Source of the DNA: an uncultured Lachnospiraceae bacterium
Lineage (GTDB): Bacteria > Bacillota > Clostridia > Lachnospirales > Lachnospiraceae
DNA: 64,000 nucleotides
Direction: 5' to 3'
Assembly: GCA_902789735.1 (NCBI GenBank)
Contig: CADAOZ010000015.1
Coordinates: 1-64,000 of the forward strand
Shown in pieces: positions 34,268 to 43,531 of the stretch; the stretch's first letter is position 1, and each line of letters starts with the position of its first letter. The notes under the pieces are model-generated. The model saw nothing but the letters and a program-made list of their open reading frames with translations, was not told the origin of the DNA and made no database searches. The position numbers were made by a program, and so were the translations under genes.

Positions 34268-36253
34268 ATGAAACGCAGAATTTCACTGTTACTTGCAGTC
34301 ATTATGACCGCGGCGACAGTCGCGGCTGCCAGCGTGGACATCAATGCCGCTGAGACAGGCAATGACGCATCGGCAGGCCAGACCGTTGTTGAAGAGACAA
34401 AGGAAGAAGAGGAAGCAGAACCGGTTCCGGCAGCAGAGGAAGAAGAACCCAATGAACCTGAGGCGGCAGAGGAGACCGGAGAAAAGGTCGAGGAAGCGGA
34501 AGCGGCAGATACCGGCATCGAAGAGACTGTAACAGAACCCGAAGAAGAGATTGCCGGAACGGAAGAGACAGCCGGGGAAGCAGTCGAAGAAATCACGGAA
34601 AATACAGAGGAATCCGCGATCGCTGCTACAGAAGCTGCTGTAGAAGATGAGACCCAGACAGAGGAAGAGATCAATCTTGACGAACTCGATGCCCTTATGG
34701 CATCCATCGTAACTGCGGAAGGCTGGTATGGTACGGGCAAAGGCTTCTCCAGATATTATTACAAGAACAGCAGCGGAGATTTTGTTTACGCGAAAAATCA
34801 GTTCTTTGAGACTGGCAAAAACGCGTGGCATTATTTTGATAAATACGGCAGATCCTACCATAAAGTGGCCACCTATTATAACAACAGCAAGTCAGTTACC
34901 GTGACAGGCCATGTTTCCGGCAAAAAGGTCACCTTTGGCAAAGGCCGCATCTATTTTAAGGACAACGGCCTTATTTATCTGAACGGCGTCAACACAGATA
35001 AGAACGGTTATGTTTACAAGAACGGCAGCTGGATGTTCATTTATCCCAAGACCAACGTTGCGGCCAGCGGCTGGTGCCTGATGAACAACGGCTGGCATTA
35101 TTTCGATCCTACGACCAACCTGACCGTACTCGGCAACAGCCAGGGCTGGAAGAGCATCAACGCAGCATATAAGGGAACACAGACATCTCCCAACGGTAAA
35201 GTGAAGGAGACCGTCAATATCAAGGCCGGCACCCATCATTTCTCAAAGACAGGTGTCCTTGCCCGTAATTGCTGGCGCAAGATCGACAATATGTCCTTCT
35301 ATTTTGACGCTTACGGCATCCAGTACAGCGGCTGGCACCGGATGGAAGGCGGCTGGTACTACTTCACAAAGACCGGCACCTATAAAGGCTGGCATAAGAC
35401 GACCAAGACTGTAACCAAGACAGATACCGATCCCAAGACAGGTAAGGAAGAGACCATTACCGTAGCGGCCGGTTCTCACTATTTCACCGACAAGGGCGTT
35501 TATGTCTACAACAAATGGTATACAGTAAACGGCTGCAAATTCTTCTTCAAGAACAACGGCCTGCAGGCTCTGGGCTGGTGGAAACTCGGCAAGAGCACAT
35601 GGTATATTACCAAGACCAAAGGCGCCCTGAAGGGTATGCAGACGATCGACAAGAAGAAATATCTCTTTGATACCAGCACCGGCGTTATGAAGACCGGCTG
35701 GCAGCAGTACAAGGGCAGCTGGTACTATTTCAACGCCAGCGGCGTTATGCAGGTAAACAAGACAGTTGACGGCGTCCGCCTGGGCAAGGACGGCAAGGCT
35801 GATGTAACAGGTACCAAGATGAGCATGATCATCAAAGCCCAGAAGTACTCCTCAGGTACCGGTTATCTGGCTCTGGTCAACAAGGACGCTCATAAGTGTG
35901 CGATCTTCAGAGGCAGCAAGGGTAACTGGAAGCTGGTCAGATACATGACCTGTTCGGTAGGCGCATGGGAAGGCGGACATTCCAGAACTCCTTCCGGTGA
36001 ATTTACGACCAGATTCAGAAGCTACAGAGTCACCTTTACGCAGTCTACCTGCTTCTACTGCACATTTGTAAGCGGCGGATTCTATTTCCACTCCATCCTG
36101 TATGAAAAATATTCATCAGGCCCTTACAGCGTGCTGGACGGCTCCCTGGGTATCCACATTTCCCACAGCTGTGTAAGACTGTCCCTGGACAACGTAAGAT
36201 GGATCTATAACAACATGCCTCTTTACACCAAAGTCGTTAGCTACGGCAGATAA
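34268..36253 (+). CDS. Secreted L,D-transpeptidase with choline-binding-type repeats (second copy)
   Basis: 661 residues with the same plan as its upstream neighbour: signal peptide of about 27, Glu-rich linker to about 150, aromatic cell-wall-binding repeats (for example G-W-H-Y-F-D-P-T-T-N-L-T-V-L) to about 515, and a YkuD domain ending in I-S-H-S-C-V-R-L, nucleophile Cys635. Here Ser replaces the Gly of H-G-C, which occurs in other active members. The catalytic domain has diverged more from the first copy than the repeat region. The ATG at 34268 has AAGGAGG before it. Probably a separate transcript, since a terminator precedes it. Confidence 0.92.
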   Translation: MKRRISLLLAVIMTAATVAAASVDINAAETGNDASAGQTVVEETKEEEEAEPVPAAEEEEPNEPEAAEETGEKVEEAEAADTGIEETVTEPEEEIAGTEETAGEAVEEITENTEESAIAATEAAVEDETQTEEEINLDELDALMASIVTAEGWYGTGKGFSRYYYKNSSGDFVYAKNQFFETGKNAWHYFDKYGRSYHKVATYYNNSKSVTVTGHVSGKKVTFGKGRIYFKDNGLIYLNGVNTDKNGYVYKNGSWMFIYPKTNVAASGWCLMNNGWHYFDPTTNLTVLGNSQGWKSINAAYKGTQTSPNGKVKETVNIKAGTHHFSKTGVLARNCWRKIDNMSFYFDAYGIQYSGWHRMEGGWYYFTKTGTYKGWHKTTKTVTKTDTDPKTGKEETITVAAGSHYFTDKGVYVYNKWYTVNGCKFFFKNNGLQALGWWKLGKSTWYITKTKGALKGMQTIDKKKYLFDTSTGVMKTGWQQYKGSWYYFNASGVMQVNKTVDGVRLGKDGKADVTGTKMSMIIKAQKYSSGTGYLALVNKDAHKCAIFRGSKGNWKLVRYMTCSVGAWEGGHSRTPSGEFTTRFRSYRVTFTQSTCFYCTFVSGGFYFHSILYEKYSSGPYSVLDGSLGIHISHSCVRLSLDNVRWIYNNMPLYTKVVSYGR

Positions 36254-36290
36254 ACGGCATACGGAGTGATTCAGATCTCAGAAAAACAAA

Positions 36291-36322
36291 ACACCCGCGG
36301 CAGCGCCGCGGGTGTTTTTTTT
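36291..36322. terminator. Bidirectional terminator
   Basis: ACACCCGCGGC (36291-36301) and GCCGCGGGTGT (36305-36315) form an 11-bp perfect stem with a 3-base loop, followed on the plus strand by eight T and on the minus strand by TTTGTTTTT. It ends the transpeptidase transcript and, from the other side, the glycan operon. Confidence 0.9.
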
Positions 36323-36324
36323 GG

Positions 36325-36348
36325 GCGTGCCGGCCGGCACGCTCTTTT
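36325..36348 (+). terminator. Second, perfectly palindromic hairpin
   Basis: GCGTGCCGG-CCGGCACGC is an 18-base perfect palindrome followed by TCTTTTT. Backup terminator for the plus strand, or a protein-binding palindrome. Confidence 0.5.
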
Positions 36349-36377
36349 TGATTATTCATTTCGATGTTATAGCAGGC

Positions 36378-36743
36378 TCAGAAATGATATCTGGAAATAA
36401 TGATCCCGATAATGATAATCGCCACGCCGATGACCTTTCGGCGGGAGATTTTTTCTTTCAGAATAAAATATCCCATGAGAAAGACCCAGATAAATATGGT
36501 AGCTGTAATACAGGGCATGACAGACATGGGTACGTGGATCAGAGCAATCTGATTGATGGCCAGTGTCAGAAAAAGGAGCCCGTAAGACAGGATCACTCTC
36601 CAGTTGAGAAACTTCCAGATAAAGCTCTTATTTGTGGTCTGATTGGCCTGCATCTTCAGCAGGATCTGGCTGAAGGCAGAAAGGAAAGTACCCAGGATGG
36701 CCAGACCATAGCAAAGCTGGGGAGAAAAAAGCTCAGAACTCAT
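36378..36743 (-). CDS. Small EmrE/ArnF-like membrane protein
   Basis: 121 residues with four predicted transmembrane helices (L-G-T-F-L-S-A-F-S-Q-I-L-L-K in the first; L-S-Y-G-L-L-F-L-T-L-A; A-T-I-F-I-W-V-F-L-M-G; I-G-V-A-I-I-I-I-G-I-I). G-T-F-L-S-A-F-S-Q-I-L-L-K and L-K-E-K-I-S-R-R-K-V-I-G match the SMR/EamA pattern of ArnF-like subunits. It overlaps the previous gene by 11 bases; the two probably form a heterodimer. Inferred role: flipping an undecaprenyl-phosphate-linked sugar across the membrane. Confidence 0.8.
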   Translation of the reverse strand: MSSELFSPQLCYGLAILGTFLSAFSQILLKMQANQTTNKSFIWKFLNWRVILSYGLLFLTLAINQIALIHVPMSVMPCITATIFIWVFLMGYFILKEKISRRKVIGVAIIIIGIIISRYHF

Positions 36744-37089
36744 CAGACATACTCACCACCATTCCAATTGTAATAACCACGATTCCGATGATCTGCTGCA
36801 GAGTGATTGTCTCACCGAATATCAGGATGGCCCAGACAAAAATCAGGATATAACTGATACCTCTGCGCAGATAAGCTGTTGTCAGAGGAAGACGTTCCAG
36901 AATCAGCTGCCATATGACTGCGTAGACGCCAAGCAGGACGACCGCGATGATGAACCAGACGAAATAGCCGGTGGAAAGAAATCCGTATCTGCCGCCGATC
37001 TTCAGGCAGGCGCTGGTCAGACTTTCCAGAAATATAGCAATAAAGGCCAGGATAAAGACATTCCGCTTGTTATCCAGAAAATGATTCAT
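36733..37089 (-). CDS. Small EmrE/ArnE-like membrane protein
   Basis: 118 residues and four predicted helices (F-I-L-A-F-I-A-I-F-L-E-S; F-V-W-F-I-I-A-V-V-L-L; I-L-I-F-V-W-A-I-L-I-F; I-I-G-I-V-V-I-T-I-G-M-V-V). The first helix has the Glu found in many SMR transporters (A-I-F-L-E-S-L-T-S-A-C-L-K) and F-G-E-T-I-T-L-Q-Q-I-I-G is typical of the last loop. Start overlaps the GT2 stop by four bases (ATGA). It forms a pair with the next gene, like ArnE-ArnF, so a lipid-linked sugar flippase is the most likely function; a drug exporter is less likely in this operon. Confidence 0.8.
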   Translation of the reverse strand: MNHFLDNKRNVFILAFIAIFLESLTSACLKIGGRYGFLSTGYFVWFIIAVVLLGVYAVIWQLILERLPLTTAYLRRGISYILIFVWAILIFGETITLQQIIGIVVITIGMVVSMSDEF

Positions 37090-38063
37090 GCGCCGGCCTC
37101 CTTGTCCCGCCGGCTGCGGCCGGGCGCGTTATAGGTCTGGCGGATCACGAACTGGGGCGAATTATTGAGAGATATATAGATCCTGCCGATGTATTCGCCG
37201 ATCAGTCCCAGCATGAACATGATCATACCGCCGATAAACAGGAGCATGGCCATCAGGGAGCTGTAGCCGATGGCTGTGGTCGGGACCAGCAGCTTATGAA
37301 CGACCGTATAGATGACCATCAGGGCGCCCAGAAAGGCAAAGAGCATGCCGCAGGTAGTCGCGATCCGCAGAGGTTTTACGGAAAAAGCGGTAAAGCTGTT
37401 GAGCCAGAGTGCGAATGACCTGCGGAAATTGTAATGGCCGACGCCAATTGTACGTTCCCGTTCTTCCATTTCCACGTTGCAGACCCGTTTGGTGGACCGC
37501 AGCATCAGGCCGGACATATAAGGGTAGGGATTGGTATATTTAATAATCTCGTCACGGACAAATTTCCGCATGACAGAGAAATTGGAGAATTTCAGATCCC
37601 TGGATTTACCCAGCAGCCAGGTGGCCACGCTGTCATTGACATAGGAACCGAAGTTCTTGAAGCCGGACTGTTTCTTTTTGGGATATTTGGCAATGGCAAC
37701 ATCGTAATTGCCTTCTGTCAGCGGCGCCATCAGGTCCCAGAGCCGGTCGGCCGGACACTGCTGGTCATCATCTATAAAGACGACATAATCCCCTTCCGCG
37801 AAATGACAGCCGCACATCAGCGCGTTATGACGGCCGCCGTTCTTGGCCAGGTCGACTGCGATGACCTTCGGGTCAGCAGCCGCATATTTGCGGAGTACGT
37901 CCATGACACCGTCCGGGGAGCAGTCGTTTACAGCTATGATCTGATAATCGAATGCCGGCTTCTGACGGACAATATCCCGGAGCTCATCAATGACCAGGCC
38001 TACAGAACCTTCGCTGGCGTAGCAGGGAATAATAAAACTAATCAGTTCTTGTTGTTTGTTCAA
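37086..38063 (-). CDS. Polyprenyl-phosphate glycosyltransferase, GT2 (ArnC/GtrB-like)
   Basis: 325 residues. GT-A fold with F-I-I-P-C-Y at the start, N-D-C-S-P-D-G near 47 and the metal motif F-I-D-D-D-Q-Q-C near 97, then two C-terminal membrane helices (F-A-F-L-G-A-L-M-V-I-Y; L-F-I-G-G-M-I-M-F-M-L-G), as in DPM1, GtrB and ArnC. These enzymes load a nucleotide sugar onto undecaprenyl phosphate. Its gene is four bases after the aminotransferase and overlaps the SMR gene, so it should pass a sugar to the flippase pair. Donor sugar is inferred from the aminotransferase (see findings). Confidence 0.9.
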   Translation of the reverse strand: MNKQQELISFIIPCYASEGSVGLVIDELRDIVRQKPAFDYQIIAVNDCSPDGVMDVLRKYAAADPKVIAVDLAKNGGRHNALMCGCHFAEGDYVVFIDDDQQCPADRLWDLMAPLTEGNYDVAIAKYPKKKQSGFKNFGSYVNDSVATWLLGKSRDLKFSNFSVMRKFVRDEIIKYTNPYPYMSGLMLRSTKRVCNVEMEERERTIGVGHYNFRRSFALWLNSFTAFSVKPLRIATTCGMLFAFLGALMVIYTVVHKLLVPTTAIGYSSLMAMLLFIGGMIMFMLGLIGEYIGRIYISLNNSPQFVIRQTYNAPGRSRRDKEAGA

Positions 38064-38067
38064 TGGT

Positions 38068-39201
38068 TCAGTCCTTCTTAAAATATTCTTTGACCAGGCG
38101 GATGACCGTCTGCAGGTCCTCTTCTGTCATTCCGTAGTACAGGGGGAGACGGACCAGCCGGTCGCTTTCGCTGGTGGTATATCTGTCCTTACCGTGGAAG
38201 CGGCCGAAACGATAGCCGGCCGGGGAGGAATGAAGGGGTACATAGTGGAAAACGCAGGAGACCCCGTTCGCTTTCATATATCGGATGAAATCTGTGCGCT
38301 CGGCCAGATCCCGCAGTTTGATATAGTACATATGGGCGTTATGGACACAGTCCGCCGGAACGGTGGGCTGTTCGATCCTGCCTGCTTCCGCCAGAGGGCG
38401 GAGAGCCTCATGGTAGGTATTCCAGACGTGCAGGCGGGCCTCATTGATCATGTCAGCCTGCTGCAGCTGGGCCCAGAGATAAGCGGCGTTCATGTCGCTG
38501 GGCAGATAGCTGCTGCCGTAATCGACCCAAGTATATTTGTCGACCTGGCCGCGGAAGAAGCGGGCACGGTTGGTACCCTTTTCGCGGAGAATTTCGGCTG
38601 CTTCCAAAGCCCATGCATGGTTAATGACCAGAGCGCCGCCCTCTCCCATGGAATAATTCTTGGTCTCGTGGAAAGAATAGCAGCCAAAGTCGGCGATGGT
38701 ACCCAGCGCTCTTCCTTTATAGGTGGACATCACACCCTGGGCAGCATCTTCAATGACTTTAAGTTTGTAACGGGCTGCAATATCCATAATGGTATCCATT
38801 TCGCACGCGACGCCCGCGTAATGGACGGCGATGATGGCTTTGGTGCGGCCGGTGATGGCATCCTCGATTTTGGTCTCATCAATGTTCATGGTATCCGGAC
38901 GGACATCCACAAATACAGGCACGGCGCCGGTCAGGACAACGGCGGTCGCGGTGCTGGAAAAGGTATAGCTGGGGAGAATGACTTCATCCCCGGTTTTCAG
39001 ACCGCACAGGAGCGCTGCCATTTCAAGGGCAGAGGTTCCGCTGGTCGTCAGGAGGACCTTGCTGGCCTTGAAACGGTCTTCGATCCAGGCGTGGCATTTC
39101 TTTGTAAAAGCGCCGTCACCGCAGATCTTATGGGCGTCGACTGCTTCCTGGACATATTTCATTTCTGTTCCGATATAAGGAGGGACATTAAAAGGTATCA
39201 T
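38068..39201 (-). CDS. DegT/DnrJ/EryC1-family sugar aminotransferase, WecE/RffA-like
   Basis: 377 residues. Fold-type I PLP enzyme: S-G-T-S-A-L-E-M near 55-62, I-E-D-A-A-Q-G near 155, and the Schiff-base lysine in F-H-E-T-K-N-Y-S near 178. The N-terminus N-V-P-P-Y-I-G and the block V-F-H-Y-V-P-L-H-S-S-P-A-G fit WecE/RffA, which makes dTDP-4-amino-4,6-dideoxygalactose from the keto sugar using glutamate. The dTDP-sugar dehydratase is not in this window. Second gene of the operon, 87 bases after the GtrII-like gene. Confidence 0.9.
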   Translation of the reverse strand: MIPFNVPPYIGTEMKYVQEAVDAHKICGDGAFTKKCHAWIEDRFKASKVLLTTSGTSALEMAALLCGLKTGDEVILPSYTFSSTATAVVLTGAVPVFVDVRPDTMNIDETKIEDAITGRTKAIIAVHYAGVACEMDTIMDIAARYKLKVIEDAAQGVMSTYKGRALGTIADFGCYSFHETKNYSMGEGGALVINHAWALEAAEILREKGTNRARFFRGQVDKYTWVDYGSSYLPSDMNAAYLWAQLQQADMINEARLHVWNTYHEALRPLAEAGRIEQPTVPADCVHNAHMYYIKLRDLAERTDFIRYMKANGVSCVFHYVPLHSSPAGYRFGRFHGKDRYTTSESDRLVRLPLYYGMTEEDLQTVIRLVKEYFKKD

Positions 39202-39288
39202 AAACTCTCTCTTTTCTTTAAACTGGTGCAGGGAGCAGAAGGCAGGAATGGACTTCCGTTCCGAAAGCCGCGTCAGGAAAGGTCCGGA

Positions 39289-40893
39289 TCAATTATCAAA
39301 ATCTCCGACACAGACAACGACCATGTCTCCCACATCCCATATTTCATAGGCGTGCATTCCCCGGGCCTGACAGCCGTTCCAGTATTTGCTGTAGGTCTCG
39401 GATTCAACATCTTCAAAAACATCTATATCATATCCAAAATAGGACAGATATTCATCCATCAGCTGTCCTTCGAACTGCCTTCTGTAGAACTCTATGGCAG
39501 AGGACAGGTTGGTGTCAACATATTTGACATGGGTCTCGGTATAACCGGGATCGATGATCTCCCTTGCCTGAAAATACAGGCGGCCGTTCCAGCTGTCCGG
39601 ATCCACTGTGATCTGGCGGTCTGTCCAGCGGCTGTAATGGGTGGGGCCGACAAAGGTCACTTTGCGGCCATAGTACTGGGAGACCAGGGTCTGTCCCAGC
39701 ATGCGGATCTGCGCCGCTTCATTCTCAGACCGCAGGTTATCCAGGGACAGGATCATGTTCAGGTAGGCGCTCTGCCGCCAGCACAGGAAGAGCAGTATCA
39801 GTACGGCCCCCCTGTAGACGCACTGGGGAGCTGACTGGAATTTCGCCAGCAGCAGATACAGGGTGAAGCCTGTAAAGACCGTCAGGGTCAGGGCTGTCCG
39901 GTAAGGCATGGGCGTGCCCTGGATCAGGGTCTGGAAGAACAGGGACAGTCCGATAAAGAATCCCAGCAGCAGGGGCAGCAGGCTCTTTCTGCGGACACAG
40001 AGTACAATAACCATGATTATAAAGAGAATCACGCAGATGTCAAATATTGTGATCGGAAAATAAACAAGACCGTTCACGCCGTACCATCTGGCGGATTTCC
40101 GGACCAGGGTAACAAGCTCTTTACGGGTCAGAGGCCAGGCAATCTGGGTGTCTCCCCGGAAGGAACGCTCCAGGTGCAGCAGGAGCATGATCGCCTTGCC
40201 GACCGCGAACTTGATAACAACGCCCAGGATCAGAGGCAGGGCAAACACCAGTCCCTCCGGGAACCAGCCATAAGCTTTATAAAGACCCTTTTCCTGTACG
40301 CAGTATTTATAGAAAAGGATGCAGAGGACGGCCGTCACGTATACGAACATGAGCGACTCGCCGCTGGCAGCCACAAAAGCAAGAATAAGAGAGTGCCAGA
40401 GCAGGCTCTGCCAGGTAAATTTGGGGCGGCATACCTGACTGAGCAGTACCAGGGCGACCAGCATGAAGCAGCCGGGCACGATAATTGTGGCACCGCAGGT
40501 GTATTCCCAGATTTCATTGATCAGGGGATAGGTAATCAGAAGGCCTGCCGTAACGGTATAGGTCCAGACATTTTTCCGGTCTCCGGTTAGGTGGTACAGG
40601 ACGCAGCAGGCCAGGGCGGCTGCCAGCATCATGAAATGAATGGACAGGAATTTGTCCAGATAAGGGGTGCATATGGCATAGGTAGTCATCTTTTTCCAGA
40701 TTACGCCGCCCCAGCGGTATTCGCTGAGCCAGATATTGCCGTCAACATAGAGTTCCGTGGCCAGGTCATCTATGCTGACAGTCCGGTTCATGATGGAGAA
40801 GCCAAAAGAAGCCCAGGTCAGGAAAAAGACCGGCATCCAGAAGCGTTTCTTTCTGCCAATATCGTTATAAAAATTTTTCAGGACCTGTTTCAT
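39289..40893 (-). CDS. Polytopic glucosyltransferase-like membrane protein (GtrII-like)
   Basis: 534 residues with about ten membrane helices and a C-terminal extracytoplasmic part. R-T-V-S-I-D-D-L-A-T-E-L near residue 37 has the Asp pair common in GT-C enzymes and GtrII (PF14264) proteins; the later W-E-Y-T-C-G-A-T and E-S-L-M-F-V-Y fit the same family. GtrII-type enzymes move a sugar from a polyprenyl carrier to a surface polysaccharide on the outer face of the membrane. First gene of the operon, so it probably acts last. Acceptor polymer unknown. Confidence 0.75.
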   Translation of the reverse strand: MKQVLKNFYNDIGRKKRFWMPVFFLTWASFGFSIMNRTVSIDDLATELYVDGNIWLSEYRWGGVIWKKMTTYAICTPYLDKFLSIHFMMLAAALACCVLYHLTGDRKNVWTYTVTAGLLITYPLINEIWEYTCGATIIVPGCFMLVALVLLSQVCRPKFTWQSLLWHSLILAFVAASGESLMFVYVTAVLCILFYKYCVQEKGLYKAYGWFPEGLVFALPLILGVVIKFAVGKAIMLLLHLERSFRGDTQIAWPLTRKELVTLVRKSARWYGVNGLVYFPITIFDICVILFIIMVIVLCVRRKSLLPLLLGFFIGLSLFFQTLIQGTPMPYRTALTLTVFTGFTLYLLLAKFQSAPQCVYRGAVLILLFLCWRQSAYLNMILSLDNLRSENEAAQIRMLGQTLVSQYYGRKVTFVGPTHYSRWTDRQITVDPDSWNGRLYFQAREIIDPGYTETHVKYVDTNLSSAIEFYRRQFEGQLMDEYLSYFGYDIDVFEDVESETYSKYWNGCQARGMHAYEIWDVGDMVVVCVGDFDN

Positions 40894-41142
40894 ATAAATA
40901 AGAGTTTCCTTTCTGTTCTAATATATGCCAGTCACTGCATAAAATACATACAGTTAATAACATTATACTATCAGACGGACCGGATTTTAATCCGTTTTTT
41001 CAAAGCCGGCCCAGGATTTCATAAAATGTTAAGGATATTTCACAGTATATACATGTTTTTTTTCGTAATCTGCGTTACAATAGGAGAGGTTGATATAGTA
41101 GTTATATAACAGGTAACAATATTATATATGTGGAGGAATCCT
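40894..41142. other. Divergent promoter region between the glycan operon and ftsH
   Basis: 249 AT-rich bases. The minus strand has TATAAT (plus 40963-40968) with a weak TTAAAA 17 bases away. The plus strand has several AT-rich elements (TTGATA near 41090, then TATTAT) but no clear choice. A small hairpin CGGAT-TTTA-ATCCG with six T lies near 40982-41000. Confidence 0.4.
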
Positions 41143-43071
41143 ATGAAAGAAATAAAACCACCCCGGAAATCGTTAATGATTTACTGGATTACCGTCATTG
41201 CCGTTATCCTGCTCTTTAATGTGTTTGTGGAGCCCATGCTCAGTTCTGTCAGTATTAAGGAGGTGGATTACAATACCTTCATTACCATGACAGAAGAGAA
41301 GAAGATCGCGGAAGTCGAGATTGCCGGCAATCAGATCCTGTTCAAAGACCAGGAGGGCAATTATTATAAGACCGGCCCCATAGAGGACCCCGGTCTGGTA
41401 GACCGCCTGCATGAGAACGGCGTTGCCTTTAAGAGCCAGATCATACAGCAGGCATCTCCGATTATGACCTTTGTGCTGAACTGGGTCCTTCCCATGGTCA
41501 TCTTTTTTGCTGTCTACCGGATGCTGTCCAAACGGATGATGGACAAGATGGGCGGTGCCAATTCCATGATGTTCGGCATGGGCAAAAGCAACGCCAAAGT
41601 GTATGTCAAATCCACGGAGGGAATCCGTTTCTCGGACGTGGCCGGAGAAGAGGAAGCCAAGGAAAACCTGCAGGAGATCGTGGAATATCTGCATGATCCC
41701 GGCAAATATAAGGAGATCGGTGCCTCCATGCCCAAGGGCATTCTGCTGGTGGGCCCTCCCGGAACCGGTAAGACCATGCTGGCCAAGGCCGTGGCCGGAG
41801 AAGCCAGTGTGCCCTTCTTTTCCATGTCCGGTTCGGAATTCGTCGAGATGTTCGTCGGTATGGGCGCCTCCAAGGTAAGGGATCTCTTCCGGCAGGCCAA
41901 GGAAAAAGCGCCATGCATCGTATTTATTGATGAGATCGACGCCATCGGCAAAAAGCGTGATTCCGGAAATTTCGGCGGCAATGACGAAAGAGAGCAGACC
42001 CTGAACCAGCTGCTGACGGAAATGGACGGCTTTGAAGAGAATCTGGGCGTCGTTATTCTGGCGGCTACCAACCGTCCGGAATCCCTGGATCCGGCCCTGA
42101 CCCGTCCGGGACGTTTTGACAGGCGCGTGCCGGTTGAGCTGCCCGACCTGAAAGGCCGTGAGGATATCCTCCGGGTCCATGCCCGCAAGATCAAAGTAGC
42201 TGAGGATGTGGATTTCAACAAGGTGGCCAGAATGGCAGCCGGCGCTTCCGGCGCGGAACTGGCCAACGTCGTCAATGAAGCGGCCCTGCGGGCCGTCCGG
42301 GACGGCAGGAAATATGCCACCCAGGCCGATCTGGAGGAGAGCATCGAGGTCGTTATTGCCGGCTATCAGAAGAAGAACGCCATTCTGTCCGATAAGGAAA
42401 AGCTGATCGTGTCCTATCATGAAATCGGCCATGCGCTGGTGGCAGCCATGCAGACCCATTCAGCTCCCGTACAGAAGATCACGATCATACCCCGTACTTC
42501 CGGCGCTCTGGGCTATACCATGCAGGTCGAGGAAGAGGGCAATCATTACCTGATGAGCAAGACAGAAATGGAAAATCAGATCGCCACCCTCTGCGGCGGC
42601 CGCGCGGCGGAGGAGGTAGAGTTCGGCTCCATCACCACCGGCGCTTCCAATGATATTGAAAGAGCCACCCGGATGGCCAGATCCATGATCACCCGTTACG
42701 GGATGAGCGATGATTTCGGTATGGTCGCCCTGGAAACGGTCAACAACCAGTATCTGGGCGGAGATACCTCTCTGGCATGTTCCGCAGAGACCGCGGCCCT
42801 GATTGACAGGAAGGTCATTGAACTGGTCCGGACCCAGCATGAGAAGGCCCGGCAGATCCTGACCGACAATAAATACATTATGGATGCTCTGGCAGAGTAT
42901 TTATATAAGAAGGAAACCATCACCGGCGATGAATTTATGCTGATCATCCGGGAACAGACCCGTCAGAGACAGCTGGATGTCCGACAGGCTATTGCGATTC
43001 CGCCTGCCGGGGAGGCCGGGCCTGCGGAAGAGTCCGGACAGGCAGAGGCTGGCGCGCCGGAGGAGACCTGA
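41143..43071 (+). CDS. ftsH: ATP-dependent zinc metalloprotease FtsH
   Basis: 642 residues. Membrane-anchored AAA+ protease that degrades membrane and regulatory proteins. Two N-terminal helices (about 11-30 and 105-125), Walker A G-P-P-G-T-G-K-T near 204, Walker [29 protein letters not shown], and the zinc site H-E-I-G-H near 426 with a downstream Asp region. ATG 41143 follows GGAGGA. The C-terminal tail is Pro/Glu/Ala-rich. Of normal length; no hflK/C partner nearby. Confidence 0.97.
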   Translation: MKEIKPPRKSLMIYWITVIAVILLFNVFVEPMLSSVSIKEVDYNTFITMTEEKKIAEVEIAGNQILFKDQEGNYYKTGPIEDPGLVDRLHENGVAFKSQIIQQASPIMTFVLNWVLPMVIFFAVYRMLSKRMMDKMGGANSMMFGMGKSNAKVYVKSTEGIRFSDVAGEEEAKENLQEIVEYLHDPGKYKEIGASMPKGILLVGPPGTGKTMLAKAVAGEASVPFFSMSGSEFVEMFVGMGASKVRDLFRQAKEKAPCIVFIDEIDAIGKKRDSGNFGGNDEREQTLNQLLTEMDGFEENLGVVILAATNRPESLDPALTRPGRFDRRVPVELPDLKGREDILRVHARKIKVAEDVDFNKVARMAAGASGAELANVVNEAALRAVRDGRKYATQADLEESIEVVIAGYQKKNAILSDKEKLIVSYHEIGHALVAAMQTHSAPVQKITIIPRTSGALGYTMQVEEEGNHYLMSKTEMENQIATLCGGRAAEEVEFGSITTGASNDIERATRMARSMITRYGMSDDFGMVALETVNNQYLGGDTSLACSAETAALIDRKVIELVRTQHEKARQILTDNKYIMDALAEYLYKKETITGDEFMLIIREQTRQRQLDVRQAIAIPPAGEAGPAEESGQAEAGAPEET

Positions 43072-43224
43072 ACCGGGACAGGACAGGTACAGAAGCCGGG
43101 TACTGCTGCCGGGATTTCCCTCAATGGTCTGAAAAGAATTGTCTTAAAGAAGCCGATATGATATCATACTTGTCGAAAAACAAGTAACAGATCATTGTTA
43201 GATCACTGCAAAAGGAGTGAAAAA

Positions 43225-43488
43225 ATGACAGAGCAGACAATTGAATTCAGATATGATACACAGCTGCTGATCGAAGGCGAGAACCTGGACGAGGATGAGA
43301 TTTTTGATTATATCTCCGAGCATTTCGAAGGCGACAGCCTGCTGGCAGTAGGCGATGAGGATCTGATCAAGATCCATTTCCATACCAACGAGCCCTGGAA
43401 GATCCTGGAATACGGCAGGAGCCTGGGCGAGATTTATGATATCGTTGTGGAGGATATGGACCGCCAGAGCAGAGGCCTGAAAGGCTGA
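43225..43488 (+). CDS. Stand-alone YloV/DegV-like C-terminal domain protein
   Basis: 87 residues from ATG 43225 (AAAGGAGTG site). It begins I-E-F-R-Y-D-T-Q-L-L-I-E-G and contains G-D-S-L-L-A-V-G-D-E-D-L-I-K-I-H, then H-T-N-E-P-W-K-I-L-E-Y-G. This is the pattern of the C-terminal domain of YloV/FakA-type kinases (DAK1/DegV-like), which in FakA interacts with the fatty-acid-binding partner. Here the domain is alone, without the kinase. A terminator follows. Role unknown, possibly regulatory or a fatty-acid binding partner. Confidence 0.78.
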   Translation: MTEQTIEFRYDTQLLIEGENLDEDEIFDYISEHFEGDSLLAVGDEDLIKIHFHTNEPWKILEYGRSLGEIYDIVVEDMDRQSRGLKG

Positions 43489-43502
43489 CATACAGACACA
43501 CG

Positions 43503-43531
43503 AAAACGGAGCCTGCGGGCTCCGTTTTTTT
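43503..43531. terminator. Bidirectional terminator
   Basis: AAAACGGAGCC pairs with GGCTCCGTTTT over a 4-base loop, with T runs on both strands. It separates two convergent genes. Confidence 0.85.

Noticed and set aside
38056-39834. 592-codon plus-strand frame over the aminotransferase and GtrII-like genes
   Set aside because: Antisense to two good genes and crosses their intergenic gap; composition is not protein-like.
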